Shown piece by piece: positions 1-5,034 of a stretch of DNA of 6,884 nucleotides. Source of the stretch: Bradyrhizobiaceae bacterium (GTDB lineage Bacteria > Pseudomonadota > Alphaproteobacteria > Rhizobiales > Hyphomicrobiaceae); the NCBI GenBank assembly GCA_947475855.1, contig CANJPN010000335.1, positions 1-6,884 of the forward strand, given 5' to 3'. The position numbers were made by a program, and so were the translations under genes. The notes below the pieces were generated by a model that saw only the letters and a list, made by a program, of their open reading frames with translations, had not been told where the DNA came from and made no database searches. Within the stretch, counting starts at the first letter, position 1, and every line of letters begins with the position of its first letter.

Positions 1-380
1 CCACGCACGTAGATGTAGCAAGTGTGCGCCTTCATCGCGAACGAGGCGACGAGACAGCCTTCGACGAGGAGATGCGGATCGTGCCGCATGATCTCGCGGT
101 CCTTGCAGGAGCCTGGCTCGCTCTCGTCCGCGTTGACCACGAGATAGCTCGGCCGCGGATCGTTCTTCGGCATGAACGACCACTTGAGGCCCGTCGGAAA
201 GCCTGCGCCACCGCGGCCGCGCAGGCCCGACGCCTTCATCTCGTTCATGATCCAGTCCGGACCACGGTCGATCAGCACCTTCGTGCCGTCCCATGCCCCA
301 CGCTTCTTCGCGGCCTCCAGCCCCGGCGAGTGGAAGCCGTAAACGTTGGTGAAGATGCGGTCTTTGTCAGCGAGAGCCAT
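1..380 (-). CDS. nuoF: NADH-quinone oxidoreductase subunit F (NuoF), N-terminal part, cut by the window edge
   Basis: NuoF is the 51-kDa-type subunit of the peripheral arm of complex I. It binds NADH, FMN and a 4Fe-4S cluster (N3) on the cytoplasmic side and, with NuoE, makes up the NADH dehydrogenase module. The 126 complete codons visible here start MALADKDRIFTNVYG, the usual alphaproteobacterial NuoF N-terminus. They carry the glycine-rich nucleotide/FMN-binding stretch GLRGRGGAGFPTGLKWS (residues 52-68) and the NADESEPG motif (83-90) followed by CKDREIMRHDPH. The cluster-binding cysteines lie further on, outside the window. The ATG at 380-378 is chosen because it matches the family start, but I see no clear Shine-Dalgarno before it. 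It lies about 330 bp downstream of the preceding small ORF, with a palindromic repeat in the gap. Family identity is secure. Confidence 0.95.
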   Translation of the reverse strand, partial: MALADKDRIFTNVYGFHSPGLEAAKKRGAWDGTKVLIDRGPDWIMNEMKASGLRGRGGAGFPTGLKWSFMPKNDPRPSYLVVNADESEPGSCKDREIMRHDPHLLVEGCLVASFAMKAHTCYIYVR

Positions 381-529
381 GGAGCTTGAACCGTGGGAGC
401 GTGGACCGGGGATGATAGAGTCGGATGCACTCGTCGGCAGCAGTAGCGCACGGCCTGAGGGGACTCAAGGCTTGGCTGTGACGCATGCAACGGAAGACAC
501 AGGCTATGGACTCATCGACACTCTATCGG

Positions 530-684
530 GTGTCATCCTGGGCCAAGCCGGAGGCGCGTGCCCAGGACCCATTCATCCGCGAACATCGCCCCTTCGAGTA
601 TCGGACTCCGCTGCAGCGGAACCGATTCCAGTCGCGTCCGGTGCGCTGCACGATGGGTCCTCGGGACAAGCCCGAGGATGACAC
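530..684. repeat. 155-bp nested palindromic intergenic repeat (MITE- or BIME-like)
   Basis: The ends are inverted copies: GTGTCATCCT (530-539) pairs with AGGATGACAC (675-684), and AGGACCCAT (564-572) pairs with ATGGGTCCT (653-661). Each arm is also a hairpin by itself. In the left arm CCTGGGC (537-543) pairs with GCCCAGG (560-566). In the right arm CCTCGGG (659-665) pairs with CCCGAGG (671-677) around the loop ACAAG. The centre holds a perfect 14-base palindrome TCCGCTGCAGCGGA (607-620), flanked by ATCGG (600-604) and CCGAT (622-626). The overall design resembles the GTCATCC...GGACCCAT palindromes scattered between genes in Bradyrhizobium-like genomes; that comparison is from memory. It has no credible ORF. 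It lies inside the nuo gene series, so it is probably transcribed and could fold in the mRNA. Confidence 0.75.
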
Positions 685-708
685 ACGTTTTTAACGATTT
701 CAGCCCAG

Positions 709-903
709 CTACTTCCCATCCACCTGCTGCAGGAAGTACATCCCCACGGCTACACCCAAGCCCGCGCCGGCGATCAGCGCTGGGTCGATGCCAAGATTGA
801 ACACATAGCGCAATCCCAGGAACGTGCCGGACGCAGCCATCAGGCCGAACATGCAGGCGCGGAAGATCTTCTGCCTGCGCTCGTCGTCTCCCGGCCCGAC
901 CAC
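709..903 (-). CDS. small two-helix membrane protein between nuoE and nuoF, function unknown
   Basis: I do not recognise this protein. The reading frame ends with TAG at 711-709. There is no ATG near its front. GTG at 903-901 is preferred because a purine-rich GGGGGAG lies just upstream, though closer than usual, and because it begins 28 bases after the stop of the preceding small gene. It gives 64 residues. GTG codons at 978 and 975 and TTG at 984 would lengthen it to at most 91 residues with an overlap into that gene. The visible layout is a short charged N-terminus (DDERRQK), one hydrophobic helix around ACMFGLMAASGTFLGL, then a second around ALIAGAGLGVAVGMYFL. The co-directional position and tight spacing suggest co-transcription with nuoE and nuoF. 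Unidentified small frames are known within the nuo operon of Rhodobacter capsulatus, so a conserved accessory role is possible but unproven. Confidence 0.55.
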   Translation of the reverse strand: MVGPGDDERRQKIFRACMFGLMAASGTFLGLRYVFNLGIDPALIAGAGLGVAVGMYFLQQVDGK

Positions 904-931
904 GTCTCCCCCACTCTTTAGGATCAGATCT

Positions 932-1099
932 CTATCGCTTCGACTGGTGCCAAGCGAGCCAAGCGGCCCCGGCACCACCTGCAAATGCCCAGACGAGGCT
1001 GGTCTCGGTATCCGACTTCATCAGGAATTTCTGCAACACAAAGAAGAATGCGGCAGCTCCCGCCGCGTGAAACACGAGGCTTTGCCAGCTCCCGCGCAT
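932..1099 (-). CDS. 55-residue two-helix membrane protein overlapping the nuoE stop, function unknown
   Basis: I do not recognise this protein. The ATG (1099-1097) overlaps the TAA of nuoE (1101-1099) by one base, as TAATG. This is the arrangement expected for translational coupling and the best evidence that the frame is real. The 55 residues contain two hydrophobic stretches, about residues 8-27 (VFHAAGAAAFFFVLQKFLM region) and 35-50 (VWAFAGGAGAAWLAW), separated by the polar KSDTETS. It ends in HQSKR, so a small helical-hairpin inner-membrane protein is likely. The next small frame begins about 28 bases later. A complex I assembly or stability factor would fit the location, but nothing in the sequence shows that directly. 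A longer version starting upstream inside nuoE (to 1399) is just a nuoE shadow. Confidence 0.6.
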   Translation of the reverse strand: MRGSWQSLVFHAAGAAAFFFVLQKFLMKSDTETSLVWAFAGGAGAAWLAWHQSKR

Positions 1100-1812
1100 T
1101 ACTTCTTCTCGGCCGATGCCGCGGCAGCAGCAGCAGCAGCAGCGTCGGCCTTGGCGATCCGCTCGTCGAACTTCACCCGCCAGCCTCCCACCGTCGATCC
1201 GTCGTAGAGCGCCGCCTCTTTCAGCGTCGTCGTACCACCCGCAGGCGCCGACGCCGTGCGCCCCGTCTGAGAGCCCGGCTTCGGCGGCTGTCCCTTGGCG
1301 AACCCGTCGAGCAGTCGGTCCATCAGCTCCGGCGTCAGATCCTCGTAGGTATCCTTCGCGATCTGAACCATCGGCGCGTTGGCGCAGGTGCCCGCGCACT
1401 CGACCTCTTCCCAGGAGAACGCCCCGTCTGCCGACAGATGGAACGGTTCATCGTGGATGCGCCGCTTGCACACGTCGCGGATCGCCTCTGCCCCCCGTAG
1501 CATGCACGGCGTCGTACCGCACACCTGCACGTGCGCCTTGCTTCCGACCGGCGAAAGCTGGAACTGCGTATAGAAAGTCGCGACCTCGTAGACGCGGATC
1601 TCCGCCATGCCCAGCATATGAGCCACGAGCTTGCACGCCGGCTCCGGCAGCCAGCCGTTGCACTGCTCCTGCGCCCGCATCAGCAGCGGAATGACGGCCG
1701 AAGCCTGCCGCCCCGGCGGATACTTGGCGATCGTCGCGCGAGCCCAGGCCTCGTTCTCCGCGTTGAACGCGAAGTTCGCCGGCTGTTCGGGATGAAAACG
1801 TCGATTGGACAA
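1099..1812 (-). CDS. nuoE: NADH-quinone oxidoreductase subunit E (NuoE, 24-kDa-type 2Fe-2S subunit)
   Basis: NuoE is the thioredoxin-fold subunit of the complex I NADH dehydrogenase module. It carries the 2Fe-2S cluster N1a next to the FMN of NuoF. The four cluster ligands are visible: Cys98 and Cys103 in VCGTTPC, and Cys139 and Cys143 in ECAGTCANAP. Conserved helices precede them (GRQASAVIPLLMRAQEQ, residues 35-51; ATFYTQF, 78-84). The frame is open back to GTG at 1860, but there is no ribosome-binding site there. TTG at 1812-1810 has AGGTGG just upstream and gives MSNRRFHPEQPANFAF, close to the usual family N-terminus, so I chose it (237 residues). After the Fe-S domain comes a low-complexity tail of roughly 75 residues ending in nine alanines and SAEKK. 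This is longer than compact NuoE proteins, though tails are known in alphaproteobacteria. The stop overlaps the next gene. Confidence 0.95.
   Translation of the reverse strand: MSNRRFHPEQPANFAFNAENEAWARATIAKYPPGRQASAVIPLLMRAQEQCNGWLPEPACKLVAHMLGMAEIRVYEVATFYTQFQLSPVGSKAHVQVCGTTPCMLRGAEAIRDVCKRRIHDEPFHLSADGAFSWEEVECAGTCANAPMVQIAKDTYEDLTPELMDRLLDGFAKGQPPKPGSQTGRTASAPAGGTTTLKEAALYDGSTVGGWRVKFDERIAKADAAAAAAAAASAEKK
1124..1143. repeat. GCA/TGC trinucleotide microsatellite inside nuoE
   Basis: Six perfect GCA units plus two bases on the plus strand read as six consecutive GCT alanine codons on the nuoE strand. GCC, GCG and GCA follow, giving nine alanines. The tract lies 22 bases before the nuoE stop codon, in the non-conserved tail. 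A slippage change of whole units would keep the frame; one of one or two bases would alter the end of NuoE and could break the overlap with the next start codon. Confidence 0.9.
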
Positions 1813-1963
1813 GGGCCACCTGCCAGGCTGCTGCGTAGGCTGTATCGAACAGCAATCCACTACGGCGGCGGCGCAGCACGCGCAAGATGGGTTTCCGGGG
1901 TAGGCGTGGGTTTTAGGGACGCATGTGCGGCCCTGGTCAGCCCTTTCTTACAGCTTTCCCGCC

Positions 1964-2314
1964 CTACTGTTGCAGCGGCGCGAGCACCCAGCCCAGCACG
2001 ATCAGAGCGGCAGCCCCCGGCGCCAGAAACAACGACCATTGCGAGGCGACACGCAGGACGCCTGTCCAAATCACCGCCAGAAACATACCCGCGAATAAAA
2101 TCGACCAGCCGCCGATCTCCCCACGGTTGCGAAGAGCGAATACGAACCCCACCACCAGGCAAGCCAAGCCCAGGATAACCGGCAGCACCGGCCTATTGAC
2201 GTGAAGTTCGCCCATCGGCCAGCCATAGTGCAACGCGAACATCCGATAGGTGGCAAGGCTGAGCCCCCATCCGAATGCGCCGGCAGCGGCATAGAAAAGG
2301 ATGTCGAAGATCAT
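1964..2314 (-). CDS. four-helix integral membrane protein, function unknown, upstream of nuoE
   Basis: I do not recognise this 116-residue protein. It has four hydrophobic segments: about residues 4-26, 43-61, 69-87 and 93-112. There is no signal peptidase site, so the first segment probably stays as a helix. The first loop carries HYGWPMGELHVNRP and the second RNRGE, the sort of short polar loops seen in small inner-membrane proteins. The start is ATG at 2314-2312, with no strong Shine-Dalgarno. The stop is 151 bases before the nuoE start, and I see no terminator between them, so co-transcription with nuoE is plausible. It is the first gene of the leftward set and faces a divergent promoter region. 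It is not NuoA, NuoJ or NuoK by any motif I can see. Coding status is likely given its consistent membrane-protein composition. Confidence 0.75.
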   Translation of the reverse strand: MIFDILFYAAAGAFGWGLSLATYRMFALHYGWPMGELHVNRPVLPVILGLACLVVGFVFALRNRGEIGGWSILFAGMFLAVIWTGVLRVASQWSLFLAPGAAALIVLGWVLAPLQQ

Positions 2315-2361
2315 GACGGTAAGTCTCGTGAGGGGAAGTGAAAACTCTTTTATTCCACGCC

Positions 2362-2367
2362 ACTATA
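2362..2367 (-). promoter_or_regulatory. possible -10 box for the leftward gene set
   Basis: On the minus strand this reads TATAGT, four of six matches to TATAAT-type boxes including the key first A and last T, and lies about 48 bases before the ATG at 2314. The region 16-18 bases upstream has only a weak -35 match, so this is a suggestion only. Confidence 0.25.
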
Positions 2368-2506
2368 GCCTGAATCGCAGCTTAAAGGGAGAGCTTGTGC
2401 CACCCCGCGCTCGACTGCCCCGCGTAAGGGTTAAGCCTAGATCTTCCGTTCACCCCCTGATTACCATCCGCCATTTCGTGAAAAGACTAAATTTCCCTCC
2501 GACAGA

Positions 2507-2546
2507 AGCTAAACGCTGCAGACATTACCGCAGCACAGGTCTAGCT
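2507..2546. promoter_or_regulatory. imperfect dyad upstream of the ThDP enzyme gene, possible operator
   Basis: AGCTA (2507-2511) and GCTGC (2515-2519) are mirrored by GCAGC (2530-2534) and TAGCT (2542-2546), with a 10-base centre and unequal flanking gaps. It lies about 80-120 bases before the start codon, where a regulator could bind. Dyads this short can occur by chance. Confidence 0.25.
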
Positions 2547-2613
2547 TGCCGCACCGAATAAGCGATCTCGCGATCTTGAATTCGCAAAGCCCGGCACTAA
2601 CGGGGCATCAACC

Positions 2614-2620
2614 AGGAGGA
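2614..2620 (+). promoter_or_regulatory. strong ribosome-binding site for the ThDP enzyme gene
   Basis: AGGAGGA is a near-perfect Shine-Dalgarno, four bases before the ATG at 2625. It fixes the start and suggests efficient translation, which contrasts with the weak sites of the leftward genes. Confidence 0.85.
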
Positions 2621-2624
2621 AGCC

Positions 2625-4571
2625 ATGGCACAGGACGCCACGCCTAATCTCAATCGGCGCAAATTCCTGACCGGCACGGCAGTTGCCGGCGCAGCGGTCT
2701 CACTCACCCCGCCCGCAGGCACCCCCGGCGGCAACGGCCAGGCCCTCGCCCAGACGCCGAAGGCCGCCCCACCGAGCGCTGCCGCGATGCGCGCCGAAAG
2801 CGCCCAGCCCGTTGCCTACTCCCATATGCTCGACGGCAAGCCCGGCTCCGACTTCATGGTCGACGTGCTCCGTGCCCTCGACATCGAATACGTCGCGACG
2901 AACCCCGCCTCGAGTTGCCGCGGCATCCACGAGTCGATCATCAACTACGGCCCGGAAGCCAACAAGAAGCCCGAGCTTCTGACGGTGATGCACGAAGAGT
3001 CCGGCACCGCCATGGCCCACGGCTACGCCAAGGTGACCGGCAAGCCGATGGCGCTGCTGTTCCACGGCACCGTCGGCGTCCAGCACGCATCGATGGCGCT
3101 CTACAACGCCTGGTGCGACCGCGTGCCCATGATCATGCTGTCGGGCAACCACATCGATGCCGCCCACCGGCTGCCGAACGTACCGACGTACCACGCGGCG
3201 CAGGACCCCAATGCAATGGTCCGCGACTTCACGAAGTGGGACGACCAGCCTATGTCGCTGCAGGCGTACGCCGAGGCGATGGTGCGCGCCTACAAGATCA
3301 CGATGACCCCGCCGATGGAGCCCGTCGCGATCTCGCTCGACGGCCATCTCCAGGAGCACGCCATCGGCAAGAACGAGAAGCTCAAGATACCCAAGCTCGT
3401 GATCCCCTCGCCGCCGACCGGCGACTCCGGCTCGGTCAAGGAATTGGCACAGCTTCTGGTCGGCGCCGAGTATCCAATCCTCGTCGTCGATCGCGCCGCG
3501 CGGACGGCCAAGGGCATGACACTCCTTGTAGAGCTTGCTGAGTTACTGGGCTGCGGCGTTGTCGACCTCTATGGCCGCCAGAACTTCCCCAATCGCCATC
3601 ATCTCGCGACGGGTCCAGCCGCCATCGGCCGCGCCGACGTGATCCTCGGCCTCGAGGTCGCGGACTACTGGGGCACCGTCAACCAGTACATGGACAACCC
3701 CGAGCAGGTGCAGAAGTCGCGCCTCAAGCCCGGCGCCAAGCTCGCCAGCATCACCGCGCAGGACCTCTACATCCGCGCCAATTACCAGGACTTCCAGCGC
3801 TTCCAGGAAGTCGATGTCGCGATTGCTGCGGATGCAGAAGCGACACTGCCAGGCCTGATCGAAGCAGTGAAGTCTGCCATGACGGCCTCCGCCAAGTCGA
3901 AAGCCGAGCAGCGCGTTGCCGCCTTCAAGAAGGCCAAGGCCGAAGCTGCCGCCCGTTCGCGCGCCGAAGCGGCGCACGCTTGGGACGCAAGCCCGATCAC
4001 GACCGCTCGCTTGTCGGCCGAGATCTGGAACGTGATCAAGGATCACGACTGGGCCCTCGTTTCGCGCGACAGCGGGCAGAGCAACTGGCCGCACCGCCTC
4101 TGGAACTTCGACAAGTACTACCAGTACATCGGCCACTCCGGCGGTGCCGGCGTCGGTTATGGCCTGCCCGCGGCTGTCGGTGGCGCGCTCGCCCATCGCG
4201 CGCATGGACGCCTCGCCGTCAACATCCAGTCCGATGGTGACGCCTGCTTCGCACCGGGCGCGCTGTGGACCGCGATGCACCACAAGATCCCGATGCTCAC
4301 GGTCATGCACAACAACCGCGCCTACCACCAGGAGGTCATGCACCTGCAGCGCCTCGGCAACTGGCGTCAGCGCGGTGTCGATCGTGCCCACATCGGCACC
4401 ACCATCGACAATCCCTTTGTCGACTTCTCGAAGTTGGCGGGCGGCTTCGGCATGAAGGGCTTCGGTCCCATCACCGACCCCAAGGAACTCGGCCCCGTGC
4501 TCAAGCAGGCCGTACAGATCGTCAAGGCCGGCGAACCCGTGCTGATCGACGTCGTCTCGCAGCCTCGCTGA
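2625..4571 (+). CDS. Tat-exported thiamine-diphosphate-dependent enzyme (acetolactate synthase/pyruvate oxidase superfamily)
   Basis: This 648-residue protein begins with a twin-arginine signal: NRRKFLTG (residues 10-17), a hydrophobic stretch, and a likely cleavage after ALA (40-42). It is therefore probably folded with its cofactor in the cytoplasm and exported to the periplasm. Three domains follow. The N-terminal pyrimidine-binding domain (about 70-250) has the catalytic-type glutamate in VMHEESGTAMAHGYA (Glu124). The middle domain (about 268-415) could hold FAD or be vestigial. An Ala/Lys-rich helical linker (about 415-452) leads to the C-terminal diphosphate-binding domain (455-645), with SDGD (536-539) and the NN pair (563-564) at the spacing expected for Mg-ThDP binding. 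Family members cleave or form C-C bonds next to a carbonyl, often on 2-oxo acids. A cytochrome c gene follows after 17 bases, so I infer an oxidative enzyme using it as electron acceptor. The substrate is unknown; a housekeeping acetolactate synthase is unlikely because of the export signal. Confidence 0.9.
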   Translation: MAQDATPNLNRRKFLTGTAVAGAAVSLTPPAGTPGGNGQALAQTPKAAPPSAAAMRAESAQPVAYSHMLDGKPGSDFMVDVLRALDIEYVATNPASSCRGIHESIINYGPEANKKPELLTVMHEESGTAMAHGYAKVTGKPMALLFHGTVGVQHASMALYNAWCDRVPMIMLSGNHIDAAHRLPNVPTYHAAQDPNAMVRDFTKWDDQPMSLQAYAEAMVRAYKITMTPPMEPVAISLDGHLQEHAIGKNEKLKIPKLVIPSPPTGDSGSVKELAQLLVGAEYPILVVDRAARTAKGMTLLVELAELLGCGVVDLYGRQNFPNRHHLATGPAAIGRADVILGLEVADYWGTVNQYMDNPEQVQKSRLKPGAKLASITAQDLYIRANYQDFQRFQEVDVAIAADAEATLPGLIEAVKSAMTASAKSKAEQRVAAFKKAKAEAAARSRAEAAHAWDASPITTARLSAEIWNVIKDHDWALVSRDSGQSNWPHRLWNFDKYYQYIGHSGGAGVGYGLPAAVGGALAHRAHGRLAVNIQSDGDACFAPGALWTAMHHKIPMLTVMHNNRAYHQEVMHLQRLGNWRQRGVDRAHIGTTIDNPFVDFSKLAGGFGMKGFGPITDPKELGPVLKQAVQIVKAGEPVLIDVVSQPR

Positions 4572-4588
4572 AGCGGAGAAAGAGCCAC

Positions 4589-4939
4589 ATGAACTTACCC
4601 ACCATTTCCGCAGCGGCAATCGCCTCGATCGCATGCACTGTTCTTGGAGTCGGCGGCGCATCCGCTGCCGACGCCAAGAAGGGCCAACAGCTTTTCATCA
4701 CCTATGGCTGCTACGCCTGCCACGGCTACAACGGGCAAGGCGCCAACGTCGGCGTCAAGCTCGCACCTGATCCGATGGCCGCCGATGCGTTGGCCAACTA
4801 CATCCGCAACTCTGCCAGCGCCATGATGCCACCATACTCGGAAAAGCTCGTTTCAAACGCCGATGTCGCGGACATACATGCTTGGCTCGCCTCCCAACCC
4901 AAGCTCGATCCCAAGAACATTCCGCTGCTCAAGGAATAG
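4589..4939 (+). CDS. small secreted class I cytochrome c
   Basis: This 116-residue protein has a Sec signal peptide (hydrophobic residues about 7-24, cleavage probably after ASA at residue 26) and one haem-binding motif, CYACH (41-45). The second axial ligand is probably a methionine in the AMMPPYS segment (Met79 or Met80), which resembles the MPPY found in many class I cytochromes c. The C-terminal helix region (ADVADIHAWLASQ) is also typical. The mature form of about 90 residues is a soluble single-haem electron carrier in the periplasm. The ATG at 4589 is preceded by GGAGAAAGAG and lies 17 bases after the ThDP enzyme stop, so the two are almost certainly co-transcribed. I infer that it takes electrons from that enzyme and passes them to a terminal oxidase or other carrier. 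The cytochrome assignment is firm; the partnership is inferred from position. Confidence 0.93.
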   Translation: MNLPTISAAAIASIACTVLGVGGASAADAKKGQQLFITYGCYACHGYNGQGANVGVKLAPDPMAADALANYIRNSASAMMPPYSEKLVSNADVADIHAWLASQPKLDPKNIPLLKE

Positions 4940-4968
4940 CGAGCGGACGGTTGCACAACACCACTGCG

Positions 4969-5000
4969 AAAGGGCAGGATCAGATGGTCCTGCCTTTTTT
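4969..5000 (+). terminator. Rho-independent terminator after the cytochrome c gene
   Basis: A seven-base stem GGCAGGA (4973-4979) / TCCTGCC (4988-4994) with an eight-base loop is followed at once by six T (4995-5000). AAAG upstream can pair with the start of the T tract. It begins 30 bases after the cytochrome c stop and ends 22-34 bases before the possible starts of the next gene, so it should limit transcription into that gene. Confidence 0.85.
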
Positions 5001-5034
5001 CGTTTCCCGCCCAGAACACCGGATGAGCATCGAC

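Larger units (their letters stand above)
2315..2624. promoter_or_regulatory. divergent intergenic region between the nuo-side gene and the ThDP enzyme gene
   Basis: About 310 bp without a credible gene separates two divergent genes, so it must hold the start signals for both. It is less GC-rich in places (2338-2370 and 2478-2496) than the surrounding genes. A plus-strand frame of 86 codons across 2301-2561 lacks coding character. Candidate elements inside it are listed separately. I found no convincing -35/-10 pair for the plus-strand gene. Confidence 0.6.

Noticed and set aside
1813..1860. Longer NuoE starting at GTG 1860
   Set aside because: There is no ribosome-binding site there, and the extra 16 residues do not resemble the NuoE N-terminus. 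TTG at 1812 has AGGTGG in front.
2301..2561. 86-codon plus-strand frame in the divergent intergenic region
   Set aside because: It begins antisense inside the membrane-protein gene, has no ribosome-binding site or domain, and covers the likely promoter region.
2591..2608. Sigma-54-like -24/-12 pattern (CGGCAC then GGGC at the right spacing)
   Set aside because: The predicted start of transcription would fall inside the Shine-Dalgarno, leaving almost no leader, and the -12 half matches poorly.
2700..3359. 219-codon minus-strand frame near the start of the ThDP enzyme
   Set aside because: It is antisense to the conserved N-terminal domain, is rich in His, Val, Gly and Arg, and shows no protein family features.
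3543..4661. 372-codon open frame on the minus strand opposite the ThDP enzyme
   Set aside because: It lies wholly antisense to well-supported genes, has no family motif and has a shadow-like amino-acid composition.
4882..5034. Upstream extension of the amidohydrolase frame
   Set aside because: It would overlap the cytochrome c gene, run through the terminator stem and bury the signal peptide. Starts at 5023 or 5035 fit better.
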